From Acidobacteriota bacterium (GTDB lineage Bacteria > Acidobacteriota > Terriglobia > Terriglobales > Acidobacteriaceae): a stretch of DNA of 23,766 nt. The notes below the pieces were generated by a model. The model had not been told where the DNA came from and ran no database searches. It saw only the letters and a list, made by a program, of their open reading frames with translations. Below are positions 1 through 6,308 of the stretch, piece after piece (position 1 is the first letter of the stretch; each line of letters opens with the position of its first letter). The translations under genes were made by a program, and so were the position numbers. The stretch covers positions 1 to 23,766 of the forward strand of contig JAJXZK010000109.1 of NCBI GenBank assembly GCA_021780095.1, read 5' to 3'.

Positions 1-83
1 GGCACGGCCCCCAGCAGCCGGTAAGGGACACTGGCAGCGATGTGTTCATCTTCCGGGCGGGTCAACCAATCGAGCTTGGGCAT
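1..83 (-). CDS. Probable site-specific DNA methyltransferase (type III Mod-like), N-terminal fragment
   Basis: Only the first 27 codons are inside the window; the gene runs off the left edge. The peptide begins MPKLDWLTR and continues to VPYRLL. From memory this opening (MPxLDWL... then VPYRLLE) is typical of Mod-type adenine methyltransferases, the modification subunits of type III restriction-modification systems, whose NPPY catalytic motif comes later. The ATG lies at 83-81. If the call is right, the protein would methylate adenine at a recognition site and would partner a Res helicase-nuclease, probably encoded further left. The gene lies inside the tRNA-Ser island and points the same way as the element's operon, which fits a defence cargo. 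No catalytic motif is visible, so the call rests on the N-terminal match alone. Confidence 0.5.
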   Translation of the reverse strand, partial: MPKLDWLTRPEDEHIAASVPYRLLGAV

Positions 84-755
84 GTAAAGCCAAATTGTAT
101 GGCATTGGTTTAAGGATTGTGGTCCGCCCCGGCAAAGCACAATTCGCCGTGGGATCAGACATGCTGAAATCAGAGCAATGTCCGATGCGAGAATTTCGGG
201 TCCGATGTGTTTGGGAGCCGCATGGCTATTGCGGTTTGTAGACTGCTGAAACTGTAAAAACCGTAGAAAAACCTCTGACAAATTTAGTTCGGACATTGCC
301 TCTCAAACCGCTGGCGCTAGGCGTACCCCGGGCTGGCGCGAACCCCACAAGGCGAACCTCCTGGGAGTACCTTTTCCTCCAAGCGTCAAGCTGTAAGTGA
401 TAGATACACAATCGGCTTGCGGCGGCGCGGCGCGTGAGATGATCCGTGCCGGTTTTGTATTCCACGGGCGAGATGAGCCTACAAAGAACTGGCTGGTGCG
501 ACCGCTGGCTCCATGATGGCGGCGAATGCGGCGGATTATTCTCTAACCCGTTGCCTGAGATGGACATAGCGCGTAATGCGTTGTGCGCCTTGCGGTCTCA
601 AGCTGTCCATTCCTTGCCCTCGCCGGACTCACAACCGGTAGTAAACGATGCAGCGGGCGGCCAACGCTCGATAGACACAATGAAAATGCCGCTTCCCGCT
701 ACGTGCGAGGGGAAACGGCATTTGGGAGTGTGGCAGTTCTGACGCTGGGTTGGCT
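84..755. other. 672-bp stretch without a convincing gene, upstream of the methyltransferase-like gene
   Basis: Short open frames exist on both strands (for example 226-567 minus and 446-742 plus), but they have no recognisable family, no good ribosome site and a proline/arginine-rich shadow-like composition, so none is called. The stretch must hold the promoter of the leftward gene starting at 83. Repeats seen: GTCCGATG occurs directly repeated at 180-187 and 200-207, exactly 20 bp apart, and GCAATGTCCGA at 175-185 is present in perfect inverted form at 289-299. They could be a regulator site or recombinase-binding sites; nothing in the sequence decides between these. Confidence 0.5.
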
Positions 756-1811
756 CTACGGGCTTGCTGCGTTCAACGGCTTGTCCAGACTGCGCACAGC
801 CGCATGAAGAACCGCATTGCGAACATGGCTGTATCGGGCAAGCATCCGGGGTGAAATATGCCCAGCCAATGCCTTGATAGTGGAATCGCTGACCGGCCTT
901 TCCGCCAAGCGGCTGATGAAGGTATGCCGCAGATCGTGCCAGCGGCATTGCACGCCAGTCTTTTTGCGGATACCAGACCATGCCGTACTCCAGCCCGTGA
1001 TGGGACGGGTCGCATCGAAGTGGTAGCGACCGCCGAAGCCGTAACTCTCGGTAGGGAAGATGTAGTGTTCGGGTTGGACGGCGGCAAACTGCGCTCGCCA
1101 GCTATCGAGCGCAATCCAGGCAGTCGAATTGAGAGGGACGATGCGGCCCGTTCCGGCCTCCGTTTTGGATCGCATCACTCGCAACGTGTGTTTCCGCCGG
1201 TCAATATCGCGCCATTGCAGGTTGCACAATTCAAACCGCCGCAGTCCGGTATGGACGGAGAGCAGAATGGCCGTGTGCAAGCTCTCGCTTGGGCATGTTC
1301 GCGCAGCCGCCAGCAGCCGTCGCAATTCCAGTTCCTCAAGGGCGCGCCCTACATCCGTGCGCTGGCGAAGGCGTTTGACATCGGGCCGCAAGTCTTCCCA
1401 GAGACGGGCCTTGCGGAGGATGGATCGCAGTGTCGTTGTTTCCTGATTGATCGTCGCTGCGCTGGCACCTTCCACCAGCCGGGTCGATTGGTATTTTCCG
1501 ATGGCAAGGGGCGTGATTCGATGCAGCTTTGTGCAACCGAAAAATCCCACCAGATGCCGCAGATTGTACCGGGCCGCCGATTCTGTCGAGTGTGTCCATC
1601 CGGCGCGGCGCTCGCTATGCCAGAGCTTCGCGGCCTCCGCCAGAGTGATGAATTGCGAGTAGCCGCCATGCGGACATAGCAACGCTTGGGAATGCCGGGC
1701 CTCAGCGATTTCCTCCGCCAAGGGACGAAATTCTGTTTTCGTCGATTGCCGAATTTTGCGCCCGTCGATTTGAAACTCATACCACCAGAATTTACCTCGC
1801 TTGTAGAGCAT
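756..1811 (-). CDS. Tyrosine recombinase / phage-type integrase (second integrase of the element)
   Basis: 351-residue site-specific recombinase that would cut and rejoin DNA through a covalent 3'-phosphotyrosine. The N-terminal ~55 residues (KRGKFWWYEFQIDGRKIR) resemble the small arm-binding segment of phage integrases, about 56-145 form the SAM-like core-binding domain, and about 155-335 the catalytic domain. The catalytic set is complete: R191 (in TGLRRFEL), K216, H292 and R295 (HDLRHTF), H318 (AGH) and Y327 (ARYSHV). The ATG at 1811 has a GAGGAG-like site about 8 nt upstream. It lies 91 nt downstream of the TubC_N-like gene on the same strand and is probably the last gene of the alpA-rep operon. 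It is a different type from the P4-like integrase at 4528-5763, so the element carries two recombinases. Its target site is not visible. Confidence 0.9.
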   Translation of the reverse strand: MLYKRGKFWWYEFQIDGRKIRQSTKTEFRPLAEEIAEARHSQALLCPHGGYSQFITLAEAAKLWHSERRAGWTHSTESAARYNLRHLVGFFGCTKLHRITPLAIGKYQSTRLVEGASAATINQETTTLRSILRKARLWEDLRPDVKRLRQRTDVGRALEELELRRLLAAARTCPSESLHTAILLSVHTGLRRFELCNLQWRDIDRRKHTLRVMRSKTEAGTGRIVPLNSTAWIALDSWRAQFAAVQPEHYIFPTESYGFGGRYHFDATRPITGWSTAWSGIRKKTGVQCRWHDLRHTFISRLAERPVSDSTIKALAGHISPRMLARYSHVRNAVLHAAVRSLDKPLNAASP

Positions 1812-1902
1812 GGGGAAAGCTCCTCTCCAGGTTCCGCTAATTGTTAGAGTCGAGCATCGTAGAGCGCCAGCGCAGCCGGGTTAGTCTGGCTGGATGCGCG
1901 GG

Positions 1903-2307
1903 TCATTGCAACATCGCCTTCCGGTCTTCCAGCTCCACACGGCAGCCAACAGATACCAGTCTTGCAAGCAACTCTGACAGCGGCCAGCATCCGGCCAGAA
2001 AGTTCCGGTTGTGCAGACGGGCGTCCACTTGCCCCAAGGTGGATTGGATGAAGATGCCGGTATCGAGAACCGTTTCCGATTCCGACAGCCGGAACGGGGC
2101 GGTTACAGGCGCGTAGGACAGTAGCCGGACACCGGACGGCATGACAGGACGTTGCGCCAGCAGTTCGACAAGCTCCGGTTTGTGCTCGCGGATCATGCTT
2201 ACCAGCGGCCTGAGACTTTCCGGTAGCCGGGCACGCACCTTGTCGCCCTCCAGCCATAATTGGCCGCCAGCAGCGGAAACGGTTTCGAGAATTTCAATAG
2301 CCTGCAC
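1903..2307 (-). CDS. Small mobile-element protein with TubC_N-like N-terminal domain
   Basis: 134 residues, unknown function. Residues about 1-52 match the pattern of TubC N-terminal docking domains (a hydrophobic helix, LWLEGDKVRARLP, then a charged helix ending KPELVELL). That fold was described as a docking module in hybrid NRPS-PKS lines, but such domains are also common in small proteins encoded beside primase/rep genes of mobile elements; here the context is clearly the latter. Residues 53-134 are not recognised. The start is a GTG at 2307 with a perfect GGAGG at 2315-2319, 7 nt upstream and inside the end of the rep-like gene, whose stop is only 2 nt away, so translation is probably coupled. 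Docking to the Rep or recombinase neighbours is a guess. Confidence 0.7.
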   Translation of the reverse strand: MQAIEILETVSAAGGQLWLEGDKVRARLPESLRPLVSMIREHKPELVELLAQRPVMPSGVRLLSYAPVTAPFRLSESETVLDTGIFIQSTLGQVDARLHNRNFLAGCWPLSELLARLVSVGCRVELEDRKAMLQ

Positions 2308-2309
2308 TG

Positions 2310-3536
2310 CTATACCTCCACATCGAAGACAGGCTCACCGTTCATAGATGACACCATCGGTGACACATCGACGACAGCTCTTGAGCGCGTGTCGTTTATG
2401 GTGAAACCCGCATCGAATAAGGCTGATTCCATTGGTTCCCGTCCATCAGCGACACTTTCCGAATGCGTGTCGCCGATGGTGTCGCCGATAGTTGGAAGAC
2501 TCCAATAGACTTTTCTCCCGCTGCCAAACCCGATGGATTCTTTTACTACCCCAAGCCGCTTGGCTGCCCGCTGGAGCGTTCGGCGCATGATTCCGTAGCC
2601 GGAGAGCGCCTGCCGCGTAAGCGTGGCTGAATCCACCTTGCCGTGAGCCAGAGCTTCGCGCAAAAAGTCGTCCGCGTCCGGTTGGCTGCCATCACTCGTT
2701 TGGCCTCGCAGCAAGTCTGCCGCCCGCAATTGGCTTGCACCATGCCACGCGAAAGGGTCAAGTCGGAACTGGTAGCTCTGCGCTCCGGGCTTCGTGAGGT
2801 TGCTTTTCGCAATGGCCGCAACCCGAACATTTTCGTCTTCCGGGTGTTGGGCTACCAGAATGACGTGCCGGGCTGTCGCGCTGATACCGACAGAGCCACT
2901 GATCTTGCCCACGGGATCATTCGTCTGGGCTTTATTCGTGTGATGGATGACCACGATGGCACAGCCATGCGTCGCCGCCAGTTTGCGGAGCGCCACTAGC
3001 ATTGGCGCAACGTCGCCGTGAGAGTTTAGGTCAACCTTGCTGGGCTTGTGCGTGGTCAGACTGTCGATCACCACAAGAGCCGGTCGCAGTTTGACAATGT
3101 GCTCCTCCAGCGCTGGAATGTCGCCAAGGCCCCAGGGCACGTCCGATTCCTCGTCTTCCACGTAGAGGCGGGAAAGATCGCCGCCCAGCCGGGTGAAGAT
3201 GCGGCGCAATTGCGCCTCTGAATCTTCGTTCGATAGCATCAGCACATCGCGGGCTTCTCGTTTGCCGCCAATGATCGGTACGCGGCCATTGGTGACGGAT
3301 GCTGCCCAGTCCATGCAGGCGGTTGTTTTGCCAAGTCCCACCTGCCCAGCTACAACAATCAGCGAATCGTCCGGCAGAAAGTCAGCCACCAGCCAGTGTT
3401 GGTCGCGATCCGCAATGTCTGAGCCTCGCTTCAGCCTCAGGCCGATGGAGTCGCCCTGCTTGTCCGGCGCAAGCGTCCGGGTTTCAACTTGCTTGAAGTC
3501 GGCGGCAATAGCCTTCAATTCATCGTGAATTATCAA
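2310..3536 (-). CDS. RepA-like AAA ATPase / replicative helicase-loader type protein
   Basis: About 408 residues. A RecA-fold ATPase of the AAA_25/RepA kind, found in plasmids and integrated elements as a replication helicase or initiator. Walker A is GQVGLGKTT (about residues 64-72), Walker B is LVVID (about 154-158), followed by a conserved IHHTNK stretch. The C-terminal ~130 residues look like a winged-helix region (ALSGYGIMRRTLQRAAKRLG) plus a repetitive tail (IGDTIGDT). The start chosen is TTG at 3536: it overlaps the previous gene's TGA stop (TTGA) and has a perfect GGAGG at 3544-3548 with 7-nt spacing. The only in-frame ATG (3578) would overlap the upstream gene by 46 nt. The 3' end carries GACAC repeats. 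The protein probably drives autonomous replication of the excised element, inferred from family and context. Confidence 0.82.
   Translation of the reverse strand: MIIHDELKAIAADFKQVETRTLAPDKQGDSIGLRLKRGSDIADRDQHWLVADFLPDDSLIVVAGQVGLGKTTACMDWAASVTNGRVPIIGGKREARDVLMLSNEDSEAQLRRIFTRLGGDLSRLYVEDEESDVPWGLGDIPALEEHIVKLRPALVVIDSLTTHKPSKVDLNSHGDVAPMLVALRKLAATHGCAIVVIHHTNKAQTNDPVGKISGSVGISATARHVILVAQHPEDENVRVAAIAKSNLTKPGAQSYQFRLDPFAWHGASQLRAADLLRGQTSDGSQPDADDFLREALAHGKVDSATLTRQALSGYGIMRRTLQRAAKRLGVVKESIGFGSGRKVYWSLPTIGDTIGDTHSESVADGREPMESALFDAGFTINDTRSRAVVDVSPMVSSMNGEPVFDVEV
2349..2484. repeat. Cluster of GACAC repeats in both orientations, possible iterons
   Basis: Six copies of GACAC lie within 136 bp: direct at 2350-2354, 2362-2366 and 2451-2455, and inverted (GTGTC) at 2389-2393, 2467-2471 and 2479-2483. 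Four of them extend to CGACAC. The blocks 2350-2366 and 2467-2483 form a 17-bp inverted repeat with one mismatch. By chance a 5-mer counted on both strands would appear about 0.3 times in this span. The cluster lies in the 3' end of the RepA-like gene, where it encodes the repetitive GDT and VSP residues of the tail. Plasmid initiators often bind short repeats in or next to their own gene, so a replication origin is possible but unproven. Confidence 0.45.
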
Positions 3537-3988
3537 CTGAAAACCTCCACTTCGACGGCCCGCTGAAAGTCCAGGCAATCGTGAAATTCGCGGCCCAGTT
3601 CGTCCCTTCTTTCCGGTTCGCCATTGAAAACCGCATCCGCAATCACGGCCATTCGGCTTGTACAGGCCCGATAGCCTTTCATTAGTGCAATGCGGCGGCG
3701 GCGCTGGCGCGAATGTTCAAGCGCCTGCGTGGCCCGGCGCAATTCCAGTTCGCGGCGCGATGCTGGTGTCAAAGGCGCATCGAACAGGTCGCGCATGGAC
3801 AGGCCCAGCGCGGAGACAATCTGTTGCGGCGTACATCCGTGCGACCAATCTTTCAAAAGAACGCCGGAATGCCCTTGCGTGATCGTCAGCGATGGATGCC
3901 GGTCGTCATGTGCCGGACATCGCGCAATCCAGCGTCCCCGGCCAGCGGGTCGTGCCCGCAACAAGTCGGCGAAGGAATCGGCAGTCAT
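3533..3988 (-). CDS. Small CHC2-type zinc-finger (primase-like) protein of the element
   Basis: 151 residues. The N-terminus (RWIARCPAHDDRHPSL, then LLKDWSHGC) matches the zinc-finger opening of primases encoded by phages and plasmids, normally C-x2-H followed by a C-x3-C pair. Here C24, H27 and C52 are present, but the first cysteine of the second pair is missing; H50 could substitute. There is no TOPRIM or polymerase domain: after about residue 70 the protein is an Arg-rich helical region (RELELRRATQALEHSRQRRRR). It may be a stand-alone DNA-binding accessory to the RepA-like ATPase, or a primase reduced to its finger. The ATG at 3988 overlaps the alpA stop (ATGA) and its own stop overlaps the rep start, so all three are likely translationally coupled. 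Confidence 0.72.
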   Translation of the reverse strand: MTADSFADLLRARPAGRGRWIARCPAHDDRHPSLTITQGHSGVLLKDWSHGCTPQQIVSALGLSMRDLFDAPLTPASRRELELRRATQALEHSRQRRRRIALMKGYRACTSRMAVIADAVFNGEPERRDELGREFHDCLDFQRAVEVEVFS

Positions 3989-4197
3989 GGACGGCCACTC
4001 TTCCGTCCCATATCGGGACGGGCACGAATGCGTTCGTCAACCCAGGCGTCAATTTCCGCTTCGACGAATCCTATTGAACGAGCGCCCAAGCTGACGGGAC
4101 GCGGGAAGCTGCCTTCTGCGAGCCGGAGATAGATTGTTGAGCGCGACAAACCCGTGCGGGCTTTCACGTCCGGCAGTCGAAGTATTGTTTGAGCCAT
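3985..4197 (-). CDS. alpA: AlpA-family helix-turn-helix regulator
   Basis: 70-residue MerR-like winged-helix protein of the AlpA family. It contains LPDVKARTGLSRSTIY (recognition helix), then FPRPVSLGARSIGFVEAEIDAW, the standard AlpA core. In P4-like and CP4-57-type elements AlpA proteins activate integrase or excisionase genes or act as directionality factors. The ATG at 4197 was chosen because AGGAGG at 4205-4210 lies 7 nt upstream; a longer frame starting at 4281 lacks such support and adds non-homologous residues. It is the first gene of the leftward replication operon, and its stop overlaps the next gene's ATG by 4 nt. It probably regulates this operon and perhaps the integrase gene upstream. 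Confidence 0.88.
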   Translation of the reverse strand: MAQTILRLPDVKARTGLSRSTIYLRLAEGSFPRPVSLGARSIGFVEAEIDAWVDERIRARPDMGRKSGRP

Positions 4198-4527
4198 CTG
4201 TTTTCCTCCTTCAAGGTTTCTCTCACCAAGTGAGCCGAGTACCAAATCGCGCGAGACCTTCCAATGCCATCCTTGTCTCATGGGGGGTCACGGAGCGACA
4301 TATTAGGGGTAACTGGTAGTCGATTGACAGGCAGGAGCCATGCAACCCGTAGCGTGACGATTTTGTGAAGGTGTACTTTCAGGGATGGGGATTTGGAAGA
4401 AAAAGGATAGGACTTCCACGTTCATGTGCGGGCGTACGAGTTGGCCCAACACCCAGCGCGACCGCGCCTCAGTTTCGCTTTAGGGAGGAAGCCCTTGTGG
4501 CGGCTTATAAGCAGGCAAAGCTATCTA
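4198..4527. promoter_or_regulatory. 330-bp control region upstream of alpA, no gene seen
   Basis: This interval lies between the integrase stop (4528) and the alpA start and must hold the promoter of the alpA-rep-integrase operon. Visible: the alpA ribosome site AGGAGG at 4205-4210, and a small palindrome CTCAC-CAA-GTGAG at 4222-4234 that could be an operator. A TAATAT-like -10 on the minus strand near 4305-4310 has no convincing -35. The open frame covering 4365-4793 on the plus strand is not gene-like. I see no terminator for the integrase gene here. Confidence 0.4.
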
Positions 4528-5763
4528 TCAGGCCGGGGCTCCGCCGAAATTGCCCACGATCACTTTGGAGCCGCTGGCAACGCTATCCAGATAATCGGCC
4601 CACCATTGCATCATGCGCTTGCGCTCTTTCAGGTATTCGGCGCGATTGTATGCGCCGCGAACAGCGTTCCTTTCGCAGTGGGCAAGCTGACGTTCTATCA
4701 CATCCGGGCCGAAGCCTTGCTCATTCAGGATGGTGGAAGCGACGGCGCGAAAGCCGTGCCCAGTCATCTTGCCCGCGTATCCCATGCGCTTGAGGGCCAT
4801 CAGCATCGCGCCATTGGACATGGTTTTTGCCGCGTTCCGTCCGGGCAGAATGAATGGGCTGGAACCGGAAAGCCGCTTCAGTTCCGCAAGGCGCGTGAGC
4901 GTCTGCGCTGCCAGCGGTACGATGTGCTCCGTCCGCATCTTCATGCGCTCTGCCGGAATCACCCAGATTTTCTCATCCAGGTGGAACTCGTCCCACATCG
5001 CGCCAATCAATTCGCCGGTACGAACGAACGTGAGCGCGAGCAATTCCAGCGCCAGGCGCACTTGGCTGCTGCCCAGCCGGTCGTATCCCGCGATGGACTG
5101 CATCAATGTCGGCAGTTCCTCCGGGCGCACGGCTGCCTGATTCTTTTTCTTGTGCGGTGTCAGAGCGCCATACAAGTCCTTCGACAGATCGCGGCTGCAT
5201 CGGCCCGTGGCGATGCCATAGCGGAACACTTGCCCGCACACCTGCAAGAGTCGATGCGCCAGATCGTGCGATCCGCGCGATTCAATCTTGCGGAGAGCCG
5301 CAAGCAACTCCGGCGCTTCCAAGTCGGCAATTGGGCGCTTGCCCAGAGCAGGGAAGATGTTCGCTTCCAGACGGCGTTGGACATCGCGCGTGTGGGACGC
5401 GCTCCACTGGTGGACATGCTTGCCGTACCATTCCTTTGCTACAGACTCAAAGGAATTGGCTGCTGCTGCGATCTTGGCTTGCTGCTCCGCCTTGCGCGAC
5501 TCCGCCGGGTCTACACCAGCCGCGCGCTTCTCTTGCAGAGCATCGCGGCGTGAGCGAGCTAGTGTCAGACTGACATGCGGATACTCGCCGAGCGCAAGCG
5601 ATTGTTCCTTGCCGTCCACCTGCCATCGAAACCGCCAATGCTTCTTGCCGTTGGCAAAAATCCAAAGGTACAAGCCGCCGCCGTCGGAGAGTTTCAAGAT
5701 GGACTGGCCTTTAGGGCATTTGGCTTTTCTCAGCTTCACGTCATTCAGGAGTTTTGTCGGCAT
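4528..5763 (-). CDS. int: P4-type tyrosine integrase (DUF4102 N-terminus) adjacent to tRNA-Ser
   Basis: 411 residues. The N-terminal ~90 residues form the DUF4102 arm-binding domain (LSDGGGLYLWIFANGKKHWRFRW), about 100-200 the core-binding domain, and about 210-390 the catalytic domain. Catalytic residues: R248 (FVRTGEL), K275, H336 and R339 (HGFRA), H362 (LAH) and Y372 (AYNRAEY), followed by the family's C-terminal MMQWWADYL. This family integrates P4-like satellites and islands into tRNA 3' ends, and tRNA-Ser starts 188 bp upstream of the start codon. The ATG at 5763 gives the usual MPTKLL opening; a GTG at 5823 would also be in frame but lies within the repeat cluster. No good ribosome site is visible. 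It is complete and probably active. Confidence 0.93.
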   Translation of the reverse strand: MPTKLLNDVKLRKAKCPKGQSILKLSDGGGLYLWIFANGKKHWRFRWQVDGKEQSLALGEYPHVSLTLARSRRDALQEKRAAGVDPAESRKAEQQAKIAAAANSFESVAKEWYGKHVHQWSASHTRDVQRRLEANIFPALGKRPIADLEAPELLAALRKIESRGSHDLAHRLLQVCGQVFRYGIATGRCSRDLSKDLYGALTPHKKKNQAAVRPEELPTLMQSIAGYDRLGSSQVRLALELLALTFVRTGELIGAMWDEFHLDEKIWVIPAERMKMRTEHIVPLAAQTLTRLAELKRLSGSSPFILPGRNAAKTMSNGAMLMALKRMGYAGKMTGHGFRAVASTILNEQGFGPDVIERQLAHCERNAVRGAYNRAEYLKERKRMMQWWADYLDSVASGSKVIVGNFGGAPA

Positions 5764-5767
5764 GGTT

Positions 5768-5836
5768 GTGGTAGACCGTGGTAGAGTTTGGAGTCCCCGG
5801 TTGTGGTAGGGCTGCTCTACCACAGAACCTTACCAC
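5768..5836. repeat. GTGGTAG repeat cluster, candidate integrase arm-binding sites
   Basis: The 7-mer GTGGTAG occurs directly at 5768-5774, 5778-5784 and 5803-5809, and inverted as CTACCAC at 5817-5823, with one variant (TTACCAC) at 5830-5836. The first two copies are 10 bp apart, one helical turn. All lie just upstream of the integrase start and inside the element, between the gene and the tRNA attachment site, which is where arm-type sites of P4-like integrases lie. The same sites could let the integrase repress its own gene. A further CTACCAC at 6064-6070 lies beyond the tRNA and may be coincidence. Confidence 0.55.
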
Positions 5837-5951
5837 AACTTAGGCTCGGATGCAGCGAGACATAATTGCACCGCTTTGGATGCTATTTTCGTGTAAGTTG
5901 CTGATTTTATGTAGTGGATTGGACTTGCTGGGACGTGGCTGGATAGGCTTA

Positions 5952-6039
5952 TGGCGGAGAGGGTGGGATTCGAACCCACGTTACCTTGCGGTAAACACGC
6001 TTTCCAAGCGTGCGCCTTCAGCCACTCGGCCACCTCTCC
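5952..6039 (-). tRNA. tRNA-Ser (anticodon GGA)
   Basis: 88 nt including an encoded CCA (complement of 5952-5954). The acceptor stem GGAGAGG pairs with CCTCTCC, there is a long class II variable arm as expected for serine, the T-arm contains GGTTCGAATCC, and the anticodon loop TTGGAAA places GGA at 6003-6005 (plus-strand tcc), reading UCC and UCU. The 3' end faces the P4-type integrase, so this gene is the attachment target of the element. It stays intact because integration recreates its 3' end. Confidence 0.97.
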
Positions 6040-6308
6040 AGACAAGGACGTTGACACTTGAATCTACCACAAGGGCGGCAGTGCGTGCAGCGTGGCGAAG
6101 TTGCTTGTGCGCGATCCGACGGAAGTGATACGCCCAATTTTCAGGGCAGACGTCTACTTCGCTCCTTCTTCCGGAAAGAAAGGCAATGCGCGACGCCAAG
6201 GGGGGCAAGCACTGCTTGCAGCCGCGTATCCAAATTGCAATGCTTCAGGGGTTAGAAGGTACGATTTGGCGAGAAATTTACGATCCAGCAGCGGTATACT
6301 TTTGGTAT

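Larger units (their letters stand above)
1..5976. mobile_element. Right part of a genomic island / integrative element inserted in tRNA-Ser
   Basis: Boundary evidence: a P4-type integrase gene next to the 3' end of tRNA-Ser, with ordinary chromosomal genes on the far side. The attachment core should be the 3' part of the tRNA (about 5952-5976); the exact end is an estimate. Contents: integrase, alpA, zinc-finger protein, RepA-like ATPase, TubC_N-like protein, a second tyrosine recombinase and a methyltransferase-like gene at the left edge. I found no copy of the tRNA T-arm motif at 1-5000, so the distal att lies outside the window. No capsid or conjugation gene is visible here, so satellite, plasmid-like island or integrative mobilizable element all remain open. 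Confidence 0.82.

Noticed and set aside
226..567. 113-codon minus-strand frame as a possible small cargo gene
   Set aside because: No recognisable domain, no ribosome site, and shadow-like Pro/Arg composition.
858..1679. 273-codon plus-strand open frame
   Set aside because: Antisense shadow of the tyrosine recombinase at 756-1811.
1..5000. Second copy of the tRNA-Ser 3' end as distal attachment site
   Set aside because: Looked for the T-arm motif (GGTTCGAATCC or its complement) and found none in the window.
4426..5553. 375-codon plus-strand open frame
   Set aside because: It is antisense to the P4-type integrase, which has a complete catalytic set; its own sequence shows no family and no ribosome site.
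5830..6057. Minus-strand frame containing AEWLKAHAWKACL
   Set aside because: It is the translation of the tRNA-Ser gene, a common false gene.
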